From positions 4,402,001 through 4,466,000 of the forward strand of contig NZ_CP015600.1 in the NCBI RefSeq assembly GCF_001647715.1: DNA of 64,000 nucleotides. Direction: 5' to 3'. The DNA comes from Pseudomonas antarctica. GTDB taxonomy: Bacteria > Pseudomonadota > Gammaproteobacteria > Pseudomonadales > Pseudomonadaceae. The first letter of the stretch is position 1, and each line of letters begins with the position of its first letter. The notes beneath the pieces are model-generated. The model made no database searches. It saw only the letters and a program-made list of their open reading frames with translations, and was not told the DNA's origin. A program made the position numbers and the translations under genes. This document shows positions 36,067 to 44,389 of this stretch, piece after piece.

Positions 36067-36450
36067 ATGGAACCACTAAAATTCACTGCTTGCTTGGCAG
36101 TACGCGACGTTACTGAAACCCTCGATTTTTTTGAGCGTATTGGCTACGTTGTGACACGTGAGAGTATCGCGCCGCCCCACAGCATTCACATGATACTTGA
36201 TGGTGATAATCCGCTATTCATGATCCAACCCGAGCATGAGGTTAAGGAATTCATGCCATTTCTAGCGGGTTATCCAGTTGGCGGAAGTGGCTTTTTCTAC
36301 ATAAACACCGAAGAATTTGATGTAACTGTTGCCCGCATTAAAGGAAAAGCAGAAGTCCTGAAAGAATCAAGCGAAGGCGGCTACAAAATATTCTACTTCA
36401 AAGATCCTAACGGGTACGTCTTTGGAATAAACGAATTGATTAGCGAATAA
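36067..36450 (+). CDS. VOC-family (glyoxalase/bleomycin-resistance fold) protein, island cargo
   Basis: 127 residues, one vicinal-oxygen-chelate domain: LKFTACLAVRDVTETLDFFE, IGYVVTRE, then the second half ending IFYFKDPNGYVFGINELISE. The family includes bleomycin-binding and fosfomycin-type resistance proteins, glyoxalases and dioxygenases; nothing tells which applies. Metal-ligand candidates are H36/H40 region and the E near the C-terminus, not certain. Base composition and codon use (many A/T third positions) differ from the flanking chromosome, consistent with transfer. AAAGGAACCC is a reasonable ribosome binding site. It is the only intact gene left inside the element. Confidence 0.85.
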   Translation: MEPLKFTACLAVRDVTETLDFFERIGYVVTRESIAPPHSIHMILDGDNPLFMIQPEHEVKEFMPFLAGYPVGGSGFFYINTEEFDVTVARIKGKAEVLKESSEGGYKIFYFKDPNGYVFGINELISE

Positions 36451-36600
36451 AGTACTGTCTGAAATCTTCTACTTAAACGTTGCTGCGTGGAAACCAGCAG
36501 TGTGTAGCGAAAGTGAAGCTGAACGGAATCAGGAAAACTCGAACACGTTCTCATATATGCTGAAACACGCTTTTGCCACAGGACCGCTAAGGATCGCGCC

Positions 36601-37292
36601 GTGCCGATCAAAGCGCGCGTCGAGGAGGTGGCCCACGGCCCCTTTCACAGTAGCGGAGACGGATTTGATCTCGGGCACCTGTACGAGGTGCTGACCGACT
36701 CAATGCGGATTCACGCGGACTATTTTGAGTTCGCGTTTTACACCGGCATGCGGCCTGGGGAGATAACCGCGTTGCGCTGGATGAGGTGGACATAGATGGA
36801 CGTGTCGCCAACGTGTGCAGAATCGTGACTGACTATAAGATCGAGGCGCGCACGAAAACCCGTGAAGCACGGCGATTCATGCTAAATAGCAGGGCATTAA
36901 ATGCCGTTGAAATGGCCAAGAGCGTGGCCGGTTTGAGGGCGAAACAGAGCAGGCGTCAGCACAAGCAATCGCCGTAGGTCTTCCCGCCTACCAAGAACTT
37001 CGAGTTCATCCAACAGGCCAGCGTGACTGACAAGCACTTCAAGGCGGCGCGGGTCGCGTTGAAGATCAGGGCCAGACGGCAATACAACTGCCGCCACACT
37101 TACGCTACCATGTGCTTAATGGCAGGCATGAACCCTGGGTTCATTGCTAATCAGCTCGGTCACAGCGTGCAAATGCTGCTGACGACTTACGCCCGGTGGA
37201 TCAACTCCAGTGAAGATTGGAGCGAAGTCGGGAAGCTTGAGCAAAGCCTGAATGGTACAAAATTGGTACAGACTGAAACCGTACCCCTCTAG
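36601..37292 (+). pseudogene. Tyrosine recombinase (integrase), truncated and frameshifted
   Basis: The C-terminal catalytic half of a phage/island integrase is readable: YFEFAFYTGMRPGEITALRW (first catalytic Arg), then after a one-base loss near 36782 DEVDIDGRVANVCRIV, a TAG at 36975, and in the same frame NCRHTYATMCLMAGMNPGFI, ANQLGHSVQMLLTTYARWI (Arg, His and Tyr of the active site). About 170 N-terminal residues are missing. Two lesions and the truncation make it inactive. It points toward folE, whose 5' end is the attachment site. Confidence 0.88.
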
Positions 37293-37314
37293 AACCCATA
37301 CGGAATAACGCTCT

Positions 37315-37860
37315 GTGACATTGGAACAGAATTACACCGCGATCCTCGGCCAGCTCGGCGAGGACGTTTCCCGCGAGGGCCTGCTCGACACGCCAAAGCG
37401 TGCCGCCAAGGCGATGCAGTACCTTTGCCGCGGCTATGAACAGACACTGGAAGAAGTCACCAACGGTGCCTTGTTCAGCTCCGACAACAGCGAAATGGTG
37501 TTGGTAAAGGACATCGAGCTGTACTCGCTGTGCGAACATCACCTGCTGCCGTTTATTGGCAAGGCTCACGTCGCGTATATCCCGAGCGGCAAAGTGCTGG
37601 GCCTGTCGAAGGTTGCACGTATCGTCGACATGTACGCCCGCCGCCTGCAGATCCAGGAAAACCTCAGCCGTCAGATTGCCGATGCGGTCCAGCAGGTCAC
37701 CGGCGCCTTGGGCGTTGCAGTGGTGATTGAGGCCAAGCACATGTGCATGATGATGCGCGGTGTGGAAAAACAGAATTCGTCAATGATCACCTCGGTGATG
37801 CTGGGTGAGTTCCGCGAAAACGCGGCCACCCGCAGCGAATTCCTCAGCCTGATCAAGTAA
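37315..37860 (+). CDS. folE: GTP cyclohydrolase I
   Basis: 181 residues. It converts GTP to dihydroneopterin triphosphate, the first step of folate synthesis. Zinc ligands are present: C73 and H76 in [10 protein letters not shown] and C144 in HMCMMMRGV. The start is GTG at 37315 with the N-terminus [12 protein letters not shown]; normal Pseudomonas copies read [12 protein letters not shown]. The original start and upstream DNA are 2 kb away at 35269, because an integrative element inserted in the first codons and rebuilt a new start codon. No clear ribosome binding site precedes the GTG, so expression may be altered. Confidence 0.95.
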   Translation: MTLEQNYTAILGQLGEDVSREGLLDTPKRAAKAMQYLCRGYEQTLEEVTNGALFSSDNSEMVLVKDIELYSLCEHHLLPFIGKAHVAYIPSGKVLGLSKVARIVDMYARRLQIQENLSRQIADAVQQVTGALGVAVVIEAKHMCMMMRGVEKQNSSMITSVMLGEFRENAATRSEFLSLIK

Positions 37861-37873
37861 CAGGCTGCGTAGG

Positions 37874-37904
37874 AAAAAGCCGGCGTTCATCGCCGGTTTT
37901 TTTT
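37874..37904 (+). terminator. Intrinsic terminator after folE
   Basis: Stem CCGGCG-ttcat-CGCCGG with flanking A-run and eight T, 20 bases after the folE stop. Confidence 0.92.
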
Positions 37905-37962
37905 CGCCTGCAGAATTAAGGTAAGCTGCGGCCCCTTCTGTCATGGGCAAGAGGTTTCAGCC

Positions 37963-38334
37963 ATGTTCGTCAAAGCACTTCGAGTGGGCCTCGGCCACGT
38001 CATCATCGCGGGCGACTTCCTTACCCGCCCACGCAAAAAGCAGCGCCCTGCCGAACAACAGGCGCAAGTCAACGCAGCGGCCAAGGACCTGACCCTCTAT
38101 CAGTTCCACGCCTGCCCGTTCTGCGTGAAGACCCGCCGTACGCTGCACCGCCTGAATGTGCCGGTGGCGTTGAAGGACGCGAAGAACAACGCGCAAGACC
38201 GCCAGACCCTGCTGGAACAAGGCGGCAAGATCAAAGTGCCGTGCCTGCGCATCGAAGAAAATGGCCAGACCACCTGGATGTATGACTCCAAGGTAATCAT
38301 CGACTACCTGGACAAGCGGTTTGCTGCGATCTGA
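37963..38334 (+). CDS. Glutaredoxin-family protein
   Basis: 123 residues. An N-terminal extension (VKALRVGLGHVIIAGDFLTR), weakly hydrophobic and basic, precedes a glutaredoxin domain with the dithiol site CPFC (HACPFCVKTRRTLHRL, about residues 49-52) and the cis-Pro motif KVPCLRI. The C-terminal MYDSKVIIDYLDKRF resembles the GST N-terminal domain. It likely reduces protein disulfides or glutathione adducts at or near the membrane. In relatives it follows folE, as here. Confidence 0.88.
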   Translation: MFVKALRVGLGHVIIAGDFLTRPRKKQRPAEQQAQVNAAAKDLTLYQFHACPFCVKTRRTLHRLNVPVALKDAKNNAQDRQTLLEQGGKIKVPCLRIEENGQTTWMYDSKVIIDYLDKRFAAI

Positions 38335-38352
38335 CAAACACAGGTATCCCTT

Positions 38353-38438
38353 GTGGGAGCTGGCTTGCCTGCGATGCAAGCGACTCGGTCTCTCAGGAGT
38401 ACCGAGGTGATGCCATCGCAGGCAAGCCAGCTCCCACA
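38353..38438. repeat. Paired REP sequence (REPIN)
   Basis: GTGGGAGCTGGCTTGCCTGC and exact reverse complement GCAGGCAAGCCAGCTCCCAC; CGATG/CATCG extends the stem. Between convergent genes. Confidence 0.92.
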
Positions 38439-38455
38439 TTTGCTCTGTGGTGTTT

Positions 38456-38776
38456 TTAAGTGTGGCTTGTCACATCTAGATCCAATAAAGCCGAGCCCAG
38501 GCACTTGCCATGGGCATCCAACGCCAGCGAACGGGTAACGCCGCCGCGCAGGATTCCGGGCAACACAAAGTTCAGCGCCTGCACGTTGGGCAACTCATAG
38601 CGCCGCACTGGCGCCGCGCCGGGTTCACGCAAGCCGGCAAAAAACTCGGCGACGCGCTCGGCCGTCAGCTGTTCACACAGCAGTGGGTAGTCTTCAGCGC
38701 GATAGGCAATGATCGAGATGTTCGAGGTGTCGCCCTTATCGCCAGTACGCGAATGGGCCAGCGTGTGCAATTTCAT
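38456..38776 (-). CDS. AtuA-like C-terminal (ferredoxin-fold) domain protein
   Basis: 106 residues, beginning LAHSRTGDKGDTSNISIIAY, the typical start of the small domain that in some proteins is fused to the C-terminus of AtuA (DUF1446). Here it is a separate gene overlapping the AtuA-like gene by 4 bases, so the two products probably form one complex. The family is named for acyclic terpene utilisation but its reaction is not defined. Third gene of the CitMHS operon. Confidence 0.83.
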   Translation of the reverse strand: MKLHTLAHSRTGDKGDTSNISIIAYRAEDYPLLCEQLTAERVAEFFAGLREPGAAPVRRYELPNVQALNFVLPGILRGGVTRSLALDAHGKCLGSALLDLDVTSHT

Positions 38777-40098
38777 GCTTCGATCCTCGGTTTTACAGCG
38801 CTACGCGCCAGCAATAACGACGCCACCGCCACCACTTGCCGCACGCTCTTGCTCGCCCCACCGCCGCCGGACGGGCCGTTGGTGTAGAGGGTTTCCACTT
38901 CATTGCCGACCCGCACCGCCTCGCTGCGTGCTTCACAGCGAGCGGCCACGCGCAGGCGTACTTCCCAAGGTTCGACGTTACTGCGTGGGCCGTGGAGCGA
39001 GTCCATGCCAATCAACTCGGCGCGCACGTCCTGCATGTTGACGCCCATCAACGCCAGGCGCTTGAGTACGACATCCCGTGCCAGTTGCGCCCGTGCAACA
39101 GCACCCGGTCCACCGTAGGACATCTGCCCTTCGCCGATCCAACCGTCCAGATAACCGACACTGACCTTCAACTGTTCGGGCCGCGCACGGCCGCCCGCCC
39201 CTTGAGCGCGCACGCGATCAACGCCCTCCTCGACAAACCCCACCTGGGAAAAATCGGCCGTTACGTCCGGCGTGAGGTAAGCCGCAGGATCGTGAACTTC
39301 ATAGATCAATTGTTCTGTACAGGTAGCACGGCTGACCCGCCCGCCCGAACCTGCCACCTTGGTGATCAAGGCTGCGCCGTCGGCATTCACCTCAGCCAGG
39401 GGAAAGCCCAGCCGCGCCAAATCCTCCACGTCCTTGAAACCAGGGTCTGCGAAATAGCCACCGCTGACCTGACCCGCGCACTCAAGCAAATGCCCGACCA
39501 AAGTACCCTGGCCCAGGCGCTGCCAATCATCCGCCGCCCAGCCGAACTCAAACATCTGCGGCGCCAGGAACAGCGACGGGTCGGCCACACGCCCAGTGAT
39601 AACCACATCGGCTTCGGCGTGCAGCGCCTCAAGAATGCCGTCGACACCCAGATAGGCATTCGCAGAAATCAGCCGCTCGCCCAGGGAACCCAGGGTCTGA
39701 CCGTTATCCAGCAATTGCTCGGGCTGCAAGGTCGCCAACACGTCATCGCCCACCACGGCCACCACCTTGAGGTTCAGGCCCAACTCACTGGCAATCCGCC
39801 GCGTTTCCATGGCCGCCGACACCGGGTTGGCCGCGCCCATGTTGGTGATGACGCGCAAGCGGCGTCGACCGTCAGGCCGGCCGACAAAGGGCAACACCCG
39901 GCGCATGCGCTCACTCAGCAGCGGGTCGTACCCGCCCTGTGGATCACTGATGCGCGCCTGTTGCGCCAAGGCGATGGTGCGTTCGGCCAGGCATTCAAAC
40001 ACGAGGTAATCCAGGTCACCCTGCTCGGCGAGTTCCACGGCAGGCTCAATTCGGTCGCCGGAATAGCCGGCGCCAGAACCGATGCGTAGGGTTTTCAT
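38773..40098 (-). CDS. AtuA-like DUF1446 protein
   Basis: 441 residues, DUF1446/AtuA family: RIGSGAGYSGDRIEPAVELA, DYLVFECLAERTIALAQ, VITNMGAANPVSAA, GRVADPSLFLAPQMFEFGW. The family is associated with terpene or branched-acid degradation in P. aeruginosa, with uncertain chemistry. Its gene starts one base after the CitMHS stop and overlaps the small AtuA-C gene, so all three are co-translated. The transporter suggests the substrate is a carboxylic acid taken up from outside. Confidence 0.88.
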   Translation of the reverse strand: MKTLRIGSGAGYSGDRIEPAVELAEQGDLDYLVFECLAERTIALAQQARISDPQGGYDPLLSERMRRVLPFVGRPDGRRRLRVITNMGAANPVSAAMETRRIASELGLNLKVVAVVGDDVLATLQPEQLLDNGQTLGSLGERLISANAYLGVDGILEALHAEADVVITGRVADPSLFLAPQMFEFGWAADDWQRLGQGTLVGHLLECAGQVSGGYFADPGFKDVEDLARLGFPLAEVNADGAALITKVAGSGGRVSRATCTEQLIYEVHDPAAYLTPDVTADFSQVGFVEEGVDRVRAQGAGGRARPEQLKVSVGYLDGWIGEGQMSYGGPGAVARAQLARDVVLKRLALMGVNMQDVRAELIGMDSLHGPRSNVEPWEVRLRVAARCEARSEAVRVGNEVETLYTNGPSGGGGASKSVRQVVAVASLLLARSAVKPRIEA

Positions 40099-40099
40099 C

Positions 40100-41392
40100 T
40101 CAAATCACTCCCAGGAGCAACGCGGTCAGGGTCATCAACACCGACGCGGCAAATAGAAAAGGAATGGTGAAGCGCTGATGATCGGCCAGTTCGACCTTGC
40201 ACAGCCCCACCAGCAGGAAGGTCGCGGGAGTCAGCGGGCTGACCGGAAACCCGGTGGTGTGCACACCCAGCAACGAGGCCTGGGCCACTTGCAGCGGGTC
40301 GACGCCCAGGGCCTTGCCGACTTCGGCAATCACCGGCATCACGCCGAAATAATAAGAGTCAGGGTCAAACAGCAGGCTCAGCGGCATGGAGATGAACCCG
40401 ACAACCGCCGGGATCAGCTTGCCATGGCCGGCCGGAATCTGCGCCACCGCCACTTCGGCCATGGCCTTGAGCATGCCAGTGCCTTGCATGATGCCGGTGA
40501 ATACCCCGGCGGCGAGCAGGATGCTGGCCATGGTCAACGCCGTCTTGGCATGTGCGTCAATGCGTGCGCGCTGCGCGTCCACATTGGGGTAGTTGATGCA
40601 CAGCGCGACCACGGTGCCGAGCATGAACATCACCACCGGATCGACCCAGCCGGCAATCATCACCACCATCACCAGCACGGTCAGCATCAGGTTGACCCAG
40701 AACAGGCGTGGGCGACGCAACTTGATGTCATCGGCGCTGAGCACCCGTTGCGGCACCGCATCGACCGTGGAACCGACCCCCAGGCCCAGGCGCTTTTCTT
40801 CGCGATGGCCCAGCCACCAGGCACAGGCGAATACGAAGATCAGACCGACGATCTGCACCGGAATCAGCGGTTGGAACAGGTCGGCCACCGGCACATGCAG
40901 CGCCGCCGACGAGCGCAGCACCGGGCCGGTCCACGGCAGGAAGTTGACCCCGGCAGCCATCGCGCAAACGCAGGCAAGGATGCGTTTGTCGATGCCCAGC
41001 CGCGTGTACAGCGGCAGCATCGCCGGCACCGTCACCAGAAAGGTCACCGCGCCGGAGCCGTCCAGATGCACCAGCAACGCCAGGGTCGCGGTACCGACGA
41101 CAATCCGTGTAGGGCGCGTCCCTACCGTGCGCAGGATGCGGTCAATGATGGGGTCAAGCATGCCGGCGTCCGTCATGATCCCGAAAAACAGAATTGCGAA
41201 CACAAACATGCCCACCACAGGGGCGACGTTTTTGATGCCGGTAATGATGAAGGCGCTGGTTTGCAGGCCAAATCCGCCGAGCAACGCAGCGATGATCGGC
41301 AAGGCGATCAGGGCCACCAGCGGCGAGAGCCGCTTGCTCATGACGGCAGCGAGCAGGCACAGGATGGTAATGACACCCAGGGTAGCGAGCAT
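40100..41392 (-). CDS. CitMHS-family carboxylate transporter
   Basis: 430 residues, about 11-12 membrane helices, citrate-Mg:H+ symporter (CitMHS) family: VGTATLALLVHLDGSGAVTF, ACVCAMAAGVNFLPWTGPV, SLLFDPDSYYFGVMPV and HTTGFPVSPLTPATFLLVGL are family hallmarks. It should import citrate or a similar tricarboxylate or dicarboxylate. First gene of an operon with the two AtuA-like genes, divergent from a LysR regulator. Its leader contains AACAATAAC about 30 bases before the start, an AANAANAA-type site that Hfq/Crc may bind. Confidence 0.9.
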   Translation of the reverse strand: MLATLGVITILCLLAAVMSKRLSPLVALIALPIIAALLGGFGLQTSAFIITGIKNVAPVVGMFVFAILFFGIMTDAGMLDPIIDRILRTVGTRPTRIVVGTATLALLVHLDGSGAVTFLVTVPAMLPLYTRLGIDKRILACVCAMAAGVNFLPWTGPVLRSSAALHVPVADLFQPLIPVQIVGLIFVFACAWWLGHREEKRLGLGVGSTVDAVPQRVLSADDIKLRRPRLFWVNLMLTVLVMVVMIAGWVDPVVMFMLGTVVALCINYPNVDAQRARIDAHAKTALTMASILLAAGVFTGIMQGTGMLKAMAEVAVAQIPAGHGKLIPAVVGFISMPLSLLFDPDSYYFGVMPVIAEVGKALGVDPLQVAQASLLGVHTTGFPVSPLTPATFLLVGLCKVELADHQRFTIPFLFAASVLMTLTALLLGVI

Positions 41393-41519
41393 GGGTTACT
41401 CCAGAGCGGCCTTTGTGGCCGGTTATTGTTTTCCCTGGAGTATTGGAAGCGCGTTAGTCTTTGTAAATTGGAATATTCAGCCGTCCAAGTTCGTAAAAAC
41501 AAAACGATCGGATAACCAC

Positions 41520-42416
41520 ATGAAAAACTCGATCCAGCATATTCAAGCGTTCCTGGCGGTTGCCCGCACCGGCAGCTTTACCAAGGCGGCCAACGAACTG
41601 CATCTGTCGCCGTCGGCACTTACCGTACAAGTCCAGCAACTCGAAGATTGGCTGGGCGTCGCCCTGCTGGACCGCAGCCCGCGCCATGTCAGCATCACCG
41701 CTGCCGGAGAAGACGCCCGCGCACCCATGGAAAAACTGCTGCTGGACCTGGACAACATCGTCACCGGTTCACGCGACCTGGCCGCCTTGCGCCGAGGCGT
41801 GGTCACCATCGCCGCGCTGCCCTCGGTGTGCGCCGGCGCCCTGCCCCCGGCCTTGCGTCTGTTTCGTGAGCGTTTTGCCGGGATCGAAGTACGCCTGCAT
41901 GACGTGGTGGCCCACCGCATTCACGCGCAGGTGCGGTCCGGCGAGGTGGACTTCGGCCTCGGTGTGCGGGCGCGGCTGAGCCATGGCCTGGAGTTCGTGC
42001 CGGTGTTGAATGATCGGCTGTGCGCGTTTGTGCCGCTGGAGCATCCCCTCGCCCGCCATCGTCAACTGACCCTGGAGCAATTGGCGGCGCAGCCGATCAT
42101 ACTCACCGGGCGCGACAGCAGTGTGCGAGAGCACGTGGACGCATTGTTTGATCAGACGCGGCTGACGATGAATGCGGGAATGGAAGCCAACTATATGTCG
42201 ACCGTCCTGGCGTTGGTGCGCCAGGGCTTGGGGATCAGTGTATTGCCGGAGTCGGCGGCGGACAGCCTGGAAGGCTTGAAGCGCATCAACATCGATCATC
42301 CCGGGGTGAACCGGGAGATCGGGTTGATCAGTCGCAGCGGGATGCGCTTGAGCCCGGCGGCGCAGCGCTGTTTCGAACTGCTGAATGCGCAACTGTCAGG
42401 CAGACCGCCAAGCTGA
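41520..42416 (+). CDS. LysR-family transcriptional regulator
   Basis: 298 residues. The N-terminal winged helix (IQHIQAFLAVARTGSFTKAA, NELHLSPSALTVQVQQLEDW) is followed by a periplasmic-binding-like effector domain. Divergent orientation from the CitMHS-AtuA operon, with 127 bases between the starts, makes it the likely activator of that operon, responding to its substrate or an intermediate. The ATG at 41520 gives the standard family N-terminus; the much longer open frame upstream is antisense to the transporter gene. Confidence 0.92.
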   Translation: MKNSIQHIQAFLAVARTGSFTKAANELHLSPSALTVQVQQLEDWLGVALLDRSPRHVSITAAGEDARAPMEKLLLDLDNIVTGSRDLAALRRGVVTIAALPSVCAGALPPALRLFRERFAGIEVRLHDVVAHRIHAQVRSGEVDFGLGVRARLSHGLEFVPVLNDRLCAFVPLEHPLARHRQLTLEQLAAQPIILTGRDSSVREHVDALFDQTRLTMNAGMEANYMSTVLALVRQGLGISVLPESAADSLEGLKRINIDHPGVNREIGLISRSGMRLSPAAQRCFELLNAQLSGRPPS

Positions 42417-42433
42417 AGCGGGGCACGGCCCAT

Positions 42434-42518
42434 CCGGGAGCTGGCTTGCCGGCGATGCAGGCAACTCGTTTGGCCAGATGCTGCACGGTGACGCTATCGC
42501 AGGCCAGCCAGCTCCCAC
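42434..42518. repeat. REP pair, slightly degraded
   Basis: CGGGAGCTGGCTTGCCGGCGATG on the left (core GGGAGCTGGCTTGCCGGCG) and ATCGCAGGCCAGCCAGCTCCCAC (core GCCAGCCAGCTCCCAC) on the right. Both halves carry substitutions relative to the other copies in the window. Confidence 0.8.
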
Positions 42519-42534
42519 CATTGATCGGTGTGAA

Positions 42535-43137
42535 TCAGTCCAGCATCGCCACATGCTTGGGATGGCTGGCCACGCGCTTCAACCACGCCTGCACGGCCGG
42601 ATAAGGCGTCAGGTCAAAGCCACCCTCATGGGCCACATGGGTGTAGGCATACAGTGCGATATCGGCAATCGAATATTGCTCGCCCACCAGGTACGGCGTG
42701 GCTTGCAATTGACGCTCCATCACCTTCAGCGCCTTGTAACCGCCCTTATGCGTGGTTTTGTATTCTTCAAGACGATCTTCCGGCATGTTCAGGTAGAACT
42801 GGATAAACCGCGCCACGGCGATATACGGTTCGTGGCTGTATTGCTCGAAGAACTGCCACTGCAACACCTGAGTGCGCAGGCGCGGCTCGGTCGGCAAAAA
42901 CTCGCTGCCATCGGCCAGGAAGTTGAGGATCGCGTTGGATTCCCACAGGCACGTGCCATCTTCCAGTTCCAGCACCGGGATCTTGCCGTTAGGGTTCTTG
43001 GCCAGGAATTCAGCGGTCTGGGTGTCACCGTTGAGGATGTCGACATCGATCCACTGGTACGCGATGCCCAATAGATTGAGCATCAATTTGACCTTGTAGC
43101 AGTTGCCCGACCTGTAATCGCCATAAACCTTGTACAT
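42535..43137 (-). CDS. Glutathione S-transferase
   Basis: 200 residues. N-terminal thioredoxin-like domain (YKVYGDYRSGNCYKVKLMLN) with the glutathione-contact motifs KNPNGKIPVLEL and ESNAILNFLA, and an alpha-helical C-terminal domain ending YPAVQAWLKRVASHPKHV. The Ser in RSGNC is the likely catalytic residue. The start has GGGGAG upstream, 10 bases after the end of the aminotransferase gene, so the two form an operon under the MarR operators. Confidence 0.92.
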   Translation of the reverse strand: MYKVYGDYRSGNCYKVKLMLNLLGIAYQWIDVDILNGDTQTAEFLAKNPNGKIPVLELEDGTCLWESNAILNFLADGSEFLPTEPRLRTQVLQWQFFEQYSHEPYIAVARFIQFYLNMPEDRLEEYKTTHKGGYKALKVMERQLQATPYLVGEQYSIADIALYAYTHVAHEGGFDLTPYPAVQAWLKRVASHPKHVAMLD

Positions 43138-43147
43138 GAGGCTCCCC

Positions 43148-44314
43148 TTATGCCGCTTGCGCGTGCTGTGCTTGACGGACCACCGCGGCCAGGCGCTTGA
43201 GACCTTCGTCCAAACGGGCCGGGTCGATATGGCTGAAATTGAGCCGAAACGAGCCAAGGTGCTGGTCCGGCTCGGAAAAGAACGGTTCACCGGGCATGAA
43301 CGCGACGTTCTGATCTAATGCTTGCGCCAACAAGGTGCGGGTGTCGAGCGGTTGTTTCAAGGTCAGCCAGAAGAATAATCCGCCCTGGGGCGTTTGCCAG
43401 TCGGCCAAATCACCGAAGTGGCGCTCGAGAGCGGCCTGGAATGCATCGCGGCGTTCGCGGTAAAAGCGGCGCAGTTCCACCAGATGTTGCTGGTAGCGCT
43501 CGGTGCCGATCCACTGCATTGCCTGCCACTGGCCAACGCGATTGGTGTGCAGGTCCGCCGATTGCTTGAGCTTGAGCAGGTGCGGGAACAGGTCCGGGCT
43601 GGCGATCAGGTAACCGACGCGCAAGCCTGGCAACAAGGTCTTGGAGACCGTACCGGTGTAGATCCAGCTGGCTTTCTTCAGGCGGCCGGCAATCGGCTGC
43701 GCACTGCCGCCATCGAAAGTCAGCTCGCGGTAGGGTTCGTCTTCGATCAGGGTCACGCCGAACTCATCGAGCAAAGCGGCGACAGCCTCGCGCTTGGCCT
43801 CGCTGTAGCGCACGGCCGACGGGTTCTGGAACGTCGGAATCAGGTAGATGAACGCCGGACGCTGCTGTTCAAGCGTGGTCCGCAGCGCCGCCAGGTCCGG
43901 ACCGTCGGCCTCCAGTTGCACGGTGAGGCAATCGGCGCCGAACAGTTGGAAAATCTGTAGCGCGGCCAGGTAGGTCGGGCCTTCCAGCAGGATCTGCGTG
44001 CCCTGGTCGATGTACAACTTGGCCGCCAGGTCCAGGGTTTGCTGGGAACCGCTGACCACCAGCACCTGGCTGGCCTGGCAGGGCACGCCCAGTGCGCGCG
44101 CCTCGGCGGCGAGCAATTCACGCAAGTGCGGCTCGCCTTCGCTCATGCCGTATTGGCCGATGTTGAGCGGCATGCCGTCCCAGTTCAACGCGGGCAACAT
44201 GGCTTCGGCCGGCAGGCCGCCGGCGAACGACATCACTTCCGGGCGCTGGGCCGCGGCGAGGATTTCACGGATCAAGGAGCTTTTGAGGCGCGTAACACGT
44301 TCAGAGAAGGCCAT
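43148..44314 (-). CDS. PLP-dependent aminotransferase (class I/II, LysN/MocR-like group)
   Basis: 388 residues. The PLP lysine is in TGTVSKTLLPGLRVGYLI; SGSQQTLDLAAKLYID and PTFQNPSAVRYSEAKR are typical of the 2-aminoadipate/aromatic aminotransferase group. Substrate is not determined by sequence. It is the first gene of an operon with a glutathione S-transferase and is divergent from a MarR gene. Two palindromic sites lie in the 81 bases between the two starts. Confidence 0.9.
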   Translation of the reverse strand: MAFSERVTRLKSSLIREILAAAQRPEVMSFAGGLPAEAMLPALNWDGMPLNIGQYGMSEGEPHLRELLAAEARALGVPCQASQVLVVSGSQQTLDLAAKLYIDQGTQILLEGPTYLAALQIFQLFGADCLTVQLEADGPDLAALRTTLEQQRPAFIYLIPTFQNPSAVRYSEAKREAVAALLDEFGVTLIEDEPYRELTFDGGSAQPIAGRLKKASWIYTGTVSKTLLPGLRVGYLIASPDLFPHLLKLKQSADLHTNRVGQWQAMQWIGTERYQQHLVELRRFYRERRDAFQAALERHFGDLADWQTPQGGLFFWLTLKQPLDTRTLLAQALDQNVAFMPGEPFFSEPDQHLGSFRLNFSHIDPARLDEGLKRLAAVVRQAQHAQAA

Positions 44315-44347
44315 AAGGTCACCGGTGGCAAAGCGCGCAGGAAATAC

Positions 44348-44362
44348 GTCAAACTACTTGAC
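44348..44362. promoter_or_regulatory. MarR operator, copy 1
   Basis: GTCAA-actac-TTGAC, a perfect inverted repeat, 34 bases upstream of the aminotransferase start. A second copy with the same half-sites is centred 42 bases (four helical turns) to the right. Confidence 0.65.
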
Positions 44363-44389
44363 CGAAATTACGACGACCTGGGTAGATAC

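Larger units (their letters stand above)
35275..37339 (+). mobile_element. Decayed integrative element inserted at the 5' end of folE
   Basis: The ends are marked by a direct repeat TGGAACAGAATTACACCG (35275-35292 and 37322-37339; similarity extends six more bases with two mismatches). Inside are a small dead gene, a VOC-family cargo gene, and a broken tyrosine integrase whose 3' end lies 29 bases from the right repeat, the normal position of an integrase next to its att site. Most of the original element has been lost; what remains is about 2 kb and is visibly more AT-rich than the flanks. It cannot move by itself. Confidence 0.82.

Noticed and set aside
40593..41519. N-terminal extension of the LysR gene
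   Set aside because: The extra 309 codons are antisense to the CitMHS transporter gene; the standard LysR N-terminus begins at 41520.
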